This document shows positions 50,530-59,541 of a DNA stretch of 64,000 nucleotides, piece by piece. A program made the position numbers and the translations under genes. The notes under the pieces are model-generated. The model did not search any database, was not told the DNA's origin, and was given only the letters and a program-made list of their open reading frames with translations. The DNA comes from Mycobacterium sp. URHB0044 (GTDB lineage: Bacteria; Actinomycetota; Actinomycetes; Mycobacteriales; Mycobacteriaceae): the NCBI RefSeq assembly GCF_000620625.1, contig NZ_JIAW01000004.1, positions 62,001 through 126,000 on the forward strand, written 5' to 3'. Numbering within the stretch: position 1 is the first letter of the stretch; each line of letters opens with the position of its first letter.

Positions 50530-53091
50530 CTAGAGCAGCCCGAGCTCGCGGGCTCGAGTGACCGCGGCGGCGCGGTTCTCAACGCCGAGTTTGCGGTAAA
50601 GCGCGCGTTGGTGAGTTTTCACCGTGTTCAGTGAGACATAGAGCCGCTGGCCGATTTCACGGCGCGACAATCGGGTGGCCAGCAGCCGAAGGACCTCTTG
50701 TTCTTTGGCCGTGAGCTCTTCGGCGACCATGTCTGCCTGGTTGCGGGGACTCACCGCGGCCGCAACGGCCTTATTGCGCCGAGCCGTGGTGAGCATCGTT
50801 TGCGCTATTCCGGTGTGCGCACAAGCTCTAAGCAGCGCGCCAGCCTCATTCTGGCTCACCGCAGCCATCTCGGAATCACCGAGGTCCCCCAGGATCTTGG
50901 CTCTGACCATCAGCGCCTTGGCGACTTCGAGGATTCCTGCACCATTGCGAGCCAAACTGACGGCCAGGTGAGCCGCGTCCGCGGCAGCAGTCCTGTCACC
51001 ACGCATCTCAAGGACGGTGGCCGCCGCTAGCGGCACGATCGCATTGACGAACTGCCCGCCGCCAGCCGAGTCCGTACCAGCGCCCGTTGCCCGGCGAATC
51101 TGCTGCTCGGCATCTTGGAGGTGACCCGATTCGGCCGCGATCAGAGCGAGATAGCCCAGCGCGTAGATACGGCGGCGTCGATCGCCTATCTTCTCGGCCA
51201 ACCGCACGGCCCGTCGGAAGATGGCTTGGGCTTCGTCGATGTTGCCCGAAAAGTACAGCGCTGCTCCATAGATGCAGTTGGCCGCAGACCGCGCTTGCAG
51301 TGCGTCGTCGAAGTCGAGGGTAATCGCTCGACGAGCCGCCTCGAGCGCCGCAGCAACGTCACCGGTCTTGAATGCGTGGACCTCACGCAACGCGACGAGT
51401 CGAGCGTCGAGTCTGCGATGATCGTTGACGTCGACCGCGGAGCCGGCTTCGAACGCCTCGATCCACGAGTGCGCGTCATCGAACTGGCCAACATTCAACG
51501 CGATCCATGCGCGAGCTTCGCACAGCCGCGGATCCTCTCGAACAGACTCGTCGGGCAGCAGATCGAGCCAGCCGGAGACCGTCGACAGTCCGCCGCTGTT
51601 GAATTCGTTGACCCAGTCCGCGGCGATCAGATCCGCACTCGCCGCGATGTCACCCGCAGCGACGAGGTGGCGCACCGCCTCATCGACAAGGCCCTCGGCC
51701 TCGAACCAGTTCGCGGCTCGTCGGTGCAGGCCCGGCACGACATCGGGCTCGCTGCGTTGCAGTTCGGTGCGCAGCAATTCCCCGAACAGGTGGTGGTACC
51801 GATACCAGCGACGCGACATGTCAAGTGGGACCACGAATAGGTTTTCGCGCTCGATCTCCTCCAGGACCGAGGCCGAGCCAGACGTTTGAAGCATCGCATC
51901 GCACAGCGCGCCGCTGAGCCGTGCCAGCACTGACGTGTGCAGTAGGAAGCTGCGCAGTTCAGGTGATTGGTTGTCGAGGACCTCGGCCATCAGGTAGTCG
52001 ACGATATGACGGTTGTCGCCCGCGAAGGTCCTGATGAACGAGGAGGCATCAGGACGCCCGGTAAGCGAGAGCGCGGCAAGATACAGGCCTGCGGCCCACC
52101 CTTCGGTGCGGCGGTGCAAAAGTTCAATGTCTGCGTCAGCCAAGTCGAGCCCGAACACATCGTTCAGCAGGCGGGCCGCGTCAGTAGCCCCGAAACGTAA
52201 ATCGTCGCTTCGCATCTCGACGAGATCGCCGCTGGCTCTCAGTCGACCCAACGGCAACATCGGATCCGATCGGGTCGCCAGAACCAGCCGAAGGTTCGCC
52301 GGCATCCGACCGATGACGAACGCCACCTGCTCGTGAACCGCTCGATTCATCACCACGTGGTAGTCATCGAGAATGAGCACCATTGGGCTGGCGATCATGT
52401 CCAGATCATTCAGCAACGTAGGCAGGACGACCTGCACGGGGTCGGCGCCCATGGTCAGGAGTTCGACCGCGCGAGTTCCCACCCCCGGACTGACTTCCTG
52501 CAGCGCGGCGACCACGTACATCCAGAACCACACTGGGTCGTTGTCGGACCGATCAAGCGACAGCCAACCGAACCGCAGGTCGTCGCCCGCACTCATCGCC
52601 CACTGCGCCAGTAATGTCGTCTTGCCCCAGCCCGCCGGCGCACTCAGCATGGTCAACTTGCGGCGCCGCCCCGCGGACAGGGCGGCCAGCAGCGTCTCGC
52701 GCTCAACGACCTCGCCCGCGATCGCCGGGACGTGCAGTTTGGTCGCGAGCAGAACAGCTCGCTCAGCGCCTCTTGCGACGCCGTTGTCGCCAGGTCCATC
52801 CGAGCCGAGCATGTCCGAACTCCGTGAATCAGTTGAACCAAGCGTCTGGGCCGGAACACTCGGTGTCGAGGCATCGTGGGTTGGCGCCGGCTTCTCGCCT
52901 TCCCCGCCGCTCGCTACGGGCTCGCCCGGGTTCGGCCCGCGGGGCGATCGCGGAGATTTCATTGAATCAGATGTGTTCTCCCCGACTACTTCAGGCGCCC
53001 GCTGGCGGTAACCGTTTGAACTGGTGAACCCGCTTGCCGCCATCGGTTCGGCGATTTTCTCGTAAGCCGCGCTCCCACTGTGCCCGCTCAC
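50530..53091 (-). CDS. LAL/MalT-type LuxR family regulator
   Basis: An 853-residue STAND ATPase regulator. The Walker A is LSAPAGWGKTTLLAQWA (about residues 147-163), Walker B LILDDYHVV. Long TPR-like helical repeats fill about 440-780, and the C-terminal LuxR HTH is LTAKEQEVLRLLATRLSRRE followed by IGQRLYVSLNTVKTHQRALY. MalT-type proteins bind an inducer through the repeats. The first 90 or so residues are low in complexity, so the true start may be internal. It is a candidate controller of the bipartite elements. Confidence 0.88.
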   Translation of the reverse strand: MSGHSGSAAYEKIAEPMAASGFTSSNGYRQRAPEVVGENTSDSMKSPRSPRGPNPGEPVASGGEGEKPAPTHDASTPSVPAQTLGSTDSRSSDMLGSDGPGDNGVARGAERAVLLATKLHVPAIAGEVVERETLLAALSAGRRRKLTMLSAPAGWGKTTLLAQWAMSAGDDLRFGWLSLDRSDNDPVWFWMYVVAALQEVSPGVGTRAVELLTMGADPVQVVLPTLLNDLDMIASPMVLILDDYHVVMNRAVHEQVAFVIGRMPANLRLVLATRSDPMLPLGRLRASGDLVEMRSDDLRFGATDAARLLNDVFGLDLADADIELLHRRTEGWAAGLYLAALSLTGRPDASSFIRTFAGDNRHIVDYLMAEVLDNQSPELRSFLLHTSVLARLSGALCDAMLQTSGSASVLEEIERENLFVVPLDMSRRWYRYHHLFGELLRTELQRSEPDVVPGLHRRAANWFEAEGLVDEAVRHLVAAGDIAASADLIAADWVNEFNSGGLSTVSGWLDLLPDESVREDPRLCEARAWIALNVGQFDDAHSWIEAFEAGSAVDVNDHRRLDARLVALREVHAFKTGDVAAALEAARRAITLDFDDALQARSAANCIYGAALYFSGNIDEAQAIFRRAVRLAEKIGDRRRRIYALGYLALIAAESGHLQDAEQQIRRATGAGTDSAGGGQFVNAIVPLAAATVLEMRGDRTAAADAAHLAVSLARNGAGILEVAKALMVRAKILGDLGDSEMAAVSQNEAGALLRACAHTGIAQTMLTTARRNKAVAAAVSPRNQADMVAEELTAKEQEVLRLLATRLSRREIGQRLYVSLNTVKTHQRALYRKLGVENRAAAVTRARELGLL

Positions 53092-53518
53092 CGTATTTCT
53101 CCTCTTCGCCCAGCAATGCTTTTACTCATGCACCTCATGACAGCCCCGAACACGAATCACGAGCGTCTCAACACGAGGTGAATCGGCGTCTCAAAGTGAG
53201 ACGTCTGCGGCGCGCTGACGGCCTCCGTCGTCGCCATCGCGAACTCATGGCCGTCGTGACACCAACGCGTACCCACCGACGCCGAACACGACCGGCACCA
53301 TCATCAACATTCCCAATACCGTGCTCATCATTGACTTCTCGATTCCTCTGTATCCGATCCTCTGTGCCGCCGGTGTCTGGTTTGTGCTGCGGCGGTCGCG
53401 GCGATTCGGAATTCAATGACAACGTTGGCAGGCAGACACCGCCGTCACCATCGCCCAGCGGGTGATCTTTAATGGCGGGTCGGTGTATGGCTAGTGACGT
53501 CGATAATTGACCGATTGG
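53092..53518. other. Intergenic region between two regulator genes
   Basis: A 427-base gap between the LAL gene start and the LuxR-type stop. Apart from a possible 27-residue TM peptide (53245-53328) and a short inverted repeat at its right edge, I see no supported gene. It must hold the LAL promoter. Confidence 0.5.
53245..53328 (-). CDS. Possible 27-aa single-TM peptide
   Basis: A minus-strand frame encoding MSTVLGMLMMVPVVFGVGGY followed by ALVSRRP: one hydrophobic helix and a basic end. The ribosome site is weak. Its composition is unlike chance GC-rich translation and like the other tiny TM proteins in this region, but the call is tentative. Confidence 0.3.
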   Translation of the reverse strand: MSTVLGMLMMVPVVFGVGGYALVSRRP

Positions 53519-53523
53519 TCAAT
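53506..53523. repeat. Short inverted repeat at the 3' end of a LuxR gene
   Basis: ATTGACC-N4-GGTCAAT, perfect 7-bp arms, overlapping the stop codon of the regulator at 53519. It could be a small terminator or an operator for a TetR-type protein; nothing decides between them. Confidence 0.4.
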
Positions 53524-56329
53524 CGGAGTCCTGCGTCAGCTGCGCCAATTGGGCGCGTGAAGTGATTCCCAGTTTGGCAAATGCGTTGTGCACGTGGGTC
53601 TTCACCGTGTGGGGGGAAAGGTGCAGCTCGGTGGCGACGGAGCGGTTGGTCGCGCCCTGTGCGATCAGGTTGATGACCTTGAGTTCGGAATCGGTGAGGC
53701 TGTCCCAACCCGTTTTCGTCCGCGGGTGCGTGGCGATGCGGCGCTCTACACCCAATCGGCGCAGCGCGCGGCCCACCCGGCGGGCATCGGCAATCGCTTC
53801 GCAGGCGATGTAGGTGTCGAATGCCGCGTTCAGTTGGTCGAGCGCCTCGCCGTTGCGCTGTGCGCGAGCCAGTTCGGCAGCGGCGTCCTCGGCAGCGCTT
53901 GCATACAGAAGCGGCCGCGAAGACGCACGAAGCATGTCCGCAGCAGCCACCAATATTGAAGCGTCACGCCCGATTATCCCGCGGGCATATTCGGCCACCC
54001 CTACCAGCAGCGGCACCGTTGGCCGCTCACGCTCCAGCACCTCGTTCGCCTGTAAGACACGTGCGCGCAGGCCGGCGTCGCCGGCCGCCGACGCCACTCG
54101 CGCACCCAAGATCACGAGCTCTAAGACCTCTGGCGTAAGTGGTGTCCCGAGTAGGGTGATGTCGCCGCCGAGCCAGCGCATTGCGTCATTGATGTCGTCG
54201 CGCTGCCACGCTGCCCGCGCCAGCACGTGCGTTGCCATCCGACGTACGAACGATGAGCCTGCGGGGTAGGCATCGCGAGCATCAATTTCCATTTGCTGCA
54301 ACAGGTTTCGGTCATCGGTGCGCACCGCCACCTCGGCCAGAATCATCATGCGCAACATGTCCGCCTCGGTCGCCCCGGTGGCCTGCGGCGGCGGTTGGGA
54401 CTCAACGGCGGCGCGAGCGGCCGACAACCGGCCCGCGGCGAGATGGACACGCCCGACAACGAGCGCCCACATACCGAGGTGCATCGTGTTGCCTTCCCGG
54501 CGGGCCTGCTCTGTTCCGTCGGCGATCTGGACCGCAGCGTCCTCCAACCGGCCGACCAGCGCCAGCTGGTTGGCGTAGTGCATGGCGGCGGCCAGGTAGT
54601 GATCTGTGTTCACATCACCCGCGCGGGCAAGCGCGCAAGCCTTCTCTAGGCGGCGTAGCGCGCTGCCCACGTACCCGTCCCCGCCGTCGAGGCGCGCCAG
54701 GGTGACATCGGTCAGGATGCTGGCTTCGAGATCACCGGTGGCGGTCGCGGCGGCGGCAGCCTCGTCGGCGGCCGCGCGCTGTTCGCCGCCTTGGTCGTAC
54801 ATCAGGTTGTAGGCCAGCCAGGCCAGGTGCCGTGCCCGGGTGACTTCGCTGATGTCGCCCAATTGCAGCGCTCGGCGATTCTCGTCAATGCGTCGTTGTG
54901 TGCTGTGCCTGGTGTGCGCCGCCCGCCGCAGACGAATTTCGGCCTCCTGCTCGGGCGACGCGGTCTCTGAGAGCGCCACGACGGCCAACTCTTCCGCCTC
55001 GACGTGGCGGCCGGCCCTGTTGAGCCACTCCACCGTTTCCCCGACCAGGGATCCATGCTCAGCGTCGTCGGCCGGCAACAGCTCCAACGCACGCTTGCTC
55101 AGGTCCGCAGCCCCACTCGCGTCGCCGTGGCCAACCGATTGGGCAGCTTGCCGTAGTGCTTCGATGGCCTCGCGGTCTCCCGGCTCGGCGCTGCGTGCCA
55201 GCTGGGTGGCCACCTCGGCCGGCGCGGCGCCGATACCCAGCATGACCGACGCCGATTGTCGCTCCATCGCCCGGCGCAGCGACTGCGGCAACGACTGCCG
55301 GGTGGCCTCCCGCAGCAAGTCGTGCCGAAATCTCAACTGGTCACCGTCTTCGACGAAGAGATCCGCGCGTACCGCCTCTTCGAGCGCCGACAGCAACGTG
55401 ACCGGCTGGCGGTCCAGCATCGCGGCAAGCAAGCCGGCCGAGAACCGGTCCGGCAGCACTGCGGCTACCCGCACCACCTCTGATGCATCCTCTGACAGCA
55501 GGTCGAGTCGTTGCTCCATACTGGCGCCGAGACGGCACGGCAGCGCATATCCCGCGGCCACCGCACGCCCGCCGTTCACAGTGAGCCGGTCCTCCTCGCC
55601 CAGCCCCCTCAGGATCTCGCTGACCAGAAATGGATTTCCGTGGGCTTTGGCAGCCAGATTCAGTAGCGACGCATCGGCTTTCGCCCGAACGGCGTCTTGG
55701 ACCATGTCGGCGACCGCGTCCGGCGTCATGGCCGTCAACCGCAAGAAGGTGGCGTTCGCGCGCTGCAGCAGGGACAAGGTCTCCTGCACTGCAGGCCCGC
55801 CTGCCCCGGTGCGTGCGGTCAACACCCACAGCACCGCCGCATCCGGACGCGCGGCGAGCGACCGCAGCGCCAACAGCGTGCCGTTGTCGGCCCAGTGAAT
55901 GTCCTCCAGCACGATTGCCAGCGGAGTTCCGGCGGCCGCCGTATCAATCGCGTCGCCCAAATCGTGCACGACCCAGTAGTGCAGATCCGCCGAGCCGCCG
56001 AGCTGGCGCAATGCCTCGGCGTCCCCGACGGGAGGATCAGCGTGCAGGGTGGCCATGAACAGCGAGAAGAACGGCACCGTCTGCTGGTACTCGAACGCTT
56101 CCCCGAACAGGGTGCGCACCCTGGACCTTTCGGCGCTCGCCAACACCTCGGTCAGCAACCGACTCTTGCCGATGCCGGGTGGGCCCTCGATGACCAGCGC
56201 TCCCCCGCGCCCCTGGCCCAACGCAGTCACCAGCGCGCCAATCAGTTTCAGCTCATCCGCCCGGCCCCGAATCGGCGGCGTGCCCAGTCGTTGGCCGCCG
56301 ACATCAAATAGGCCGGTTGGAGGACCCAC
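53519..56329 (-). CDS. LuxR-family ATPase regulator, paralogue 1
   Basis: A 936-residue regulator. An N-terminal AAA-type ATPase has Walker A VIEGPPGIGKSRLLTEVL (about residues 46-63) and Walker B AIVLEDIHWADN. A long helical TPR-like middle follows, and the C-terminal LuxR HTH is LTDSELKVINLIAQGATNRS plus VATELHLSPHTVKTHVHNAF. It is strongly similar throughout to the next gene, so the two arose by tandem duplication. The ligand is unknown. Confidence 0.9.
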   Translation of the reverse strand: MGPPTGLFDVGGQRLGTPPIRGRADELKLIGALVTALGQGRGGALVIEGPPGIGKSRLLTEVLASAERSRVRTLFGEAFEYQQTVPFFSLFMATLHADPPVGDAEALRQLGGSADLHYWVVHDLGDAIDTAAAGTPLAIVLEDIHWADNGTLLALRSLAARPDAAVLWVLTARTGAGGPAVQETLSLLQRANATFLRLTAMTPDAVADMVQDAVRAKADASLLNLAAKAHGNPFLVSEILRGLGEEDRLTVNGGRAVAAGYALPCRLGASMEQRLDLLSEDASEVVRVAAVLPDRFSAGLLAAMLDRQPVTLLSALEEAVRADLFVEDGDQLRFRHDLLREATRQSLPQSLRRAMERQSASVMLGIGAAPAEVATQLARSAEPGDREAIEALRQAAQSVGHGDASGAADLSKRALELLPADDAEHGSLVGETVEWLNRAGRHVEAEELAVVALSETASPEQEAEIRLRRAAHTRHSTQRRIDENRRALQLGDISEVTRARHLAWLAYNLMYDQGGEQRAAADEAAAAATATGDLEASILTDVTLARLDGGDGYVGSALRRLEKACALARAGDVNTDHYLAAAMHYANQLALVGRLEDAAVQIADGTEQARREGNTMHLGMWALVVGRVHLAAGRLSAARAAVESQPPPQATGATEADMLRMMILAEVAVRTDDRNLLQQMEIDARDAYPAGSSFVRRMATHVLARAAWQRDDINDAMRWLGGDITLLGTPLTPEVLELVILGARVASAAGDAGLRARVLQANEVLERERPTVPLLVGVAEYARGIIGRDASILVAAADMLRASSRPLLYASAAEDAAAELARAQRNGEALDQLNAAFDTYIACEAIADARRVGRALRRLGVERRIATHPRTKTGWDSLTDSELKVINLIAQGATNRSVATELHLSPHTVKTHVHNAFAKLGITSRAQLAQLTQDSD

Positions 56330-56414
56330 CGGGTGTCCTATCTACCGTTTACCGATTGTCACTGCAATGCACGTCATTGTATGCCCGCGCACGTCCGTAC
56401 CCGAGTGCTCTCGG

Positions 56415-59207
56415 TCAATCAGCGCCGCGCATGAGCTGCGTCAATTGGGTGCGCGAAGTGATGCCGAGCTTGGCGAAGGCATTGCGTAGATGCGTTTTAA
56501 CGGTGTGAGGCGAGAGGTGCAGTTGCTGTGCGACAGAGCGGTTCGTCGCGCCTTCGGCGATGAGATGGACGACCGTGAGTTCTGAATGGGTCAGGCTGTC
56601 CCAGCCCGTTCGTGCTCGCGGGTGCGTGACGACGCGCCGTTCCACACCCAATCGGCGCAACGAGCGGCCGACGCGGCGGGCATCGGCGAGCGCTTCATGT
56701 CGGATGTAGGCGTCGAATGCCGCATTGAGTTGGTCGACCGCCTCGTCCATGCGGCCGACGCGCGCGAGTTGGGCGCCCGCGTCCTCGGCGGCGCCGGCAT
56801 AGAGAAGCGGCCGCTCAGACGATCCAAGCAACGCCGCGGCGGCCACTAGCGCCTGCGCGTCACGCTCCAGTATCCCGCGGGCATATCCGGCCACCGCCGC
56901 CAACAGCGGCACCACAGGCCGTTCACGCTCCAGCACCTCGCTGGCCTGCAAGACCCGCGCGCGCAAGCCGGCATCACCGGCGGCCGAGGCCACCCGCGCG
57001 CCCAAGATCAGCCGAACCAATGCATGGGGAAAAAGGGGTGTCCCCAGCAGGCTGATGTCGGCAAGCCAGCGCGCTGCCTCGTGAACGTCATCGCGAGACC
57101 ACGCTGCCCGCGCCAGCACATACGCTGATGCTCGACGTTGGCCCGGCGAACCGGAGTGGGCATCGCGTGCATCAATAGCTGTCTGCTGCAGCAAGTTTCG
57201 GTCATCGGTGTGGGCGGCCACCTCGGCGAGGATCAGCATACGATGTACGTCCTGCTCGCTCGCGCCTGTCGGCTGCGGAGGCGGAAGCGAATCAGCAGCG
57301 TCGCGAGCGGCCGACAGCCGGCCCGCAGCGAGGTGCACCCATCCGCTATAGACGGCCCACGTTTCGAGGGCCAACGCGTTGCCTTCCCGGCCGGCTTGCT
57401 CCATGCCTTCGGCGGCCCTGGCGGTCGCGTCGCCCAATCGGCCGACCACTGCCAGCAGGTTTGCGTGGAACATCGCGGCATAGGCATGTGCCAACGCCGT
57501 CTCATTCGTATAGGCGAGTGGTCGAAGCCGTTCGATGCGGCCTAGTGCGCGGGCCGGGTACCCCTCACCAGAATCGAGCAAAGCGTGGGTGACCTCGGCC
57601 ATGATGGTGGCCTCGAGATCACCGATGGCTGCCGCAGCGGCGGCAGCCTCGTCGGCTGCGGTGCGCCATTGCCCGCTTTTGTCCTGCAGTACGAGGTTGT
57701 AAGCCAGCCATGCCAGATGCCGCGTCCGGGTGACCTCGCTGATGCCGCTCAATTGCAGCGCTCGGCGGTTCTCCTCTACCCGCCAGGGCGTGCTGTGCTT
57801 GGTATGCGTCGGAAGCCGGAGGCGGATCTCGGCCTCGACTTGGGGAGAGGCCGCCTCCGCGAGCGCCACGATGGCCAGTTCTTCGGCCTCGCCATAGCGG
57901 CCGGCCCGGTTGAGCCACTCCACCGTTTCGGCAACCAACGATCCGTAGTCACGGTGCTCGGCGGGCAGTAGTTCCAGTGCGCGCTTGCTCAGGTCCGCGG
58001 CCGCGCTGGCATCGCTGCGGCCCAACGATTGAGCGGCCTGGCGCAGCGCGTCGACTGCTTCCATGTCTCCGGGCTCGGCGCTGCGAGCGAGTTGGGTTGC
58101 GACCTCCTCGGGCGCCGCGCCCATGTCCAGCATGACGGTTGCCGATTGCCGCTCCATCGCTCGGCGCAGCGACCGGGGCAGGGATTGCCGAGTCGCTTCA
58201 CGAAGCAGATCATGACGAAACCTCATCTGATCAGCGTCTTCGATGAGCAGGTCGGCACGGACCGCTTCTTTGACCGCCGATATCAGCGTTGCCGGTCGGC
58301 GTTCGAGCATCGCGGCGAGCAGCCGGACCGAGAACCGGTCAGGCAGCACCGCGGCTACACGCACGACTTCGCTCGCAGCGTTGGAGAGCTGGTCGAGTCG
58401 CTGCTGCATGGTGTCGCTGAGCCGTCGCGGCAACGCGTCTCCGGTGGCGGCCGCGCGGCCGCCGCTCACATCGAGCCGGCCTTCCTCATCCAGTCCGCGC
58501 AGCAGCTCCGTAAGTAGGAACGGGTTGCCGTGCGCCTTGTCGGCCAGACTGAGCAGTGACGCATCCGCGTTGGCTCGCACGGCGTCTTGCACGATGTCGG
58601 CGACCGCGGTCGGTGTCATGGCCGTCAACCGCAGAAACCTGGCATCCTCCCGTTCCAGGGCGGTCAGCGTCTCGCGAACCGCCGGTCCCCCAGCGCCGGT
58701 TCGCGCAGTGAGCACCCACAGCACCGGGGCATCGGGCCGCGTTGCGGCCAACGACCGCAGCGCCAGCAGGGTGGCGTTATCGGCCCAGTGGATGTCCTCG
58801 AGCAGGATCGCCAAGGGTGTCCGGGACGCCGCCGCGTGTATGGCGGCTTGCAGGTCGCGCACCACCCAATAGCGGAGATCGCCCGCCGTGCCCAAGCGAC
58901 GCAAAGCCTCCGCATCACCGACAGGGGGATCAGCGCGCAGGGTCGCCATGAACAGCGAGAAAAACGGCACCGTCTGCTGGTACTCGAACGCCTCGCCGAA
59001 GAGTGCCCGAACACCGGCCTTCTCGGCGAGCGCCAAGACCTCGGTCAACAGGCGGCTCTTCCCGATGCCGGGCGGTCCCTCGATGACCAGTACTCCGCCT
59101 CGCCCCTGAGCGACGGCAGAGATCAGCGCGCCGATTACCTTCAACTCGCCCGTCCGGCCCCGAATCGGCGGTACGCGCGCCTTCCCCGACGCCCTCGTGG
59201 TGTTCAC
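56415..59207 (-). CDS. LuxR-family ATPase regulator, paralogue 2
   Basis: A 930-residue paralogue of the gene downstream with the same architecture: Walker A VIEGPPGIGKSRLLTEVL, LLEDIHWADNATLLALRSLA, and C-terminal HTH LTHSELTVVHLIAEGATNRS plus VAQQLHLSPHTVKTHLRNAF. GTG 59207 is chosen because similarity to paralogue 1 begins just after it; upstream residues look non-coding. A 29-bp palindrome lies 74 bases upstream. It is divergent from the MimR-like gene. Confidence 0.9.
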   Translation of the reverse strand: MNTTRASGKARVPPIRGRTGELKVIGALISAVAQGRGGVLVIEGPPGIGKSRLLTEVLALAEKAGVRALFGEAFEYQQTVPFFSLFMATLRADPPVGDAEALRRLGTAGDLRYWVVRDLQAAIHAAASRTPLAILLEDIHWADNATLLALRSLAATRPDAPVLWVLTARTGAGGPAVRETLTALEREDARFLRLTAMTPTAVADIVQDAVRANADASLLSLADKAHGNPFLLTELLRGLDEEGRLDVSGGRAAATGDALPRRLSDTMQQRLDQLSNAASEVVRVAAVLPDRFSVRLLAAMLERRPATLISAVKEAVRADLLIEDADQMRFRHDLLREATRQSLPRSLRRAMERQSATVMLDMGAAPEEVATQLARSAEPGDMEAVDALRQAAQSLGRSDASAAADLSKRALELLPAEHRDYGSLVAETVEWLNRAGRYGEAEELAIVALAEAASPQVEAEIRLRLPTHTKHSTPWRVEENRRALQLSGISEVTRTRHLAWLAYNLVLQDKSGQWRTAADEAAAAAAAIGDLEATIMAEVTHALLDSGEGYPARALGRIERLRPLAYTNETALAHAYAAMFHANLLAVVGRLGDATARAAEGMEQAGREGNALALETWAVYSGWVHLAAGRLSAARDAADSLPPPQPTGASEQDVHRMLILAEVAAHTDDRNLLQQTAIDARDAHSGSPGQRRASAYVLARAAWSRDDVHEAARWLADISLLGTPLFPHALVRLILGARVASAAGDAGLRARVLQASEVLERERPVVPLLAAVAGYARGILERDAQALVAAAALLGSSERPLLYAGAAEDAGAQLARVGRMDEAVDQLNAAFDAYIRHEALADARRVGRSLRRLGVERRVVTHPRARTGWDSLTHSELTVVHLIAEGATNRSVAQQLHLSPHTVKTHLRNAFAKLGITSRTQLTQLMRGAD

Positions 59208-59541
59208 GCGAACCGCCGCCCACCGACGCGGAGTAGGCGGGTGAAGGAACCCCAAGGTGTGTCGTCCACAGTTCTCGGCAACGCTAGCGCTGACAGTCAG
59301 TGTTAGCGTGCTCCTCCGCCTTATTTGCTGTGAATCGCGTACTGGCGTCTCGAAGCGGCATGCCCGTGGGCGTGCCGAACCGCCCGTCATCGTCGTCCCG
59401 CTCGGCTTCCCCGAACGTCTCGGTTCGTCTGAGCAACGCCGTCGTCGCGCGTACAGTGAGTGCGTCTCGGGAGGTGTTTGACGCCTGTGGCCCGAGGGCG
59501 CTGAGCCCTCAGCTACAGGGACGGTCACGGGTCGGGGCTAA
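59208..59541. other. Divergent promoter region of LuxR paralogue 2 and MimR-like gene
   Basis: 334 bases without a supported gene. It contains the palindrome at 59281-59309. Core promoter boxes could not be placed with confidence. Confidence 0.5.
59281..59309. promoter_or_regulatory. 29-bp palindrome, probable operator
   Basis: Arms ACGCTAGCGCTGAC (59281-59294) and GTCAGTGTTAGCGT (59296-59309) around a central A. They match at 12 of 14 pairs; the two exceptions are G-T. It lies between the divergent LuxR paralogue 2 and MimR-like genes and may bind a product of either. Confidence 0.65.

Noticed and set aside
53034..53465. 143-codon plus-strand frame between the two regulators
   Set aside because: Low-complexity Arg/Ser/Pro translation, starting inside the LAL gene on the other strand; no ribosome site or conserved motif.
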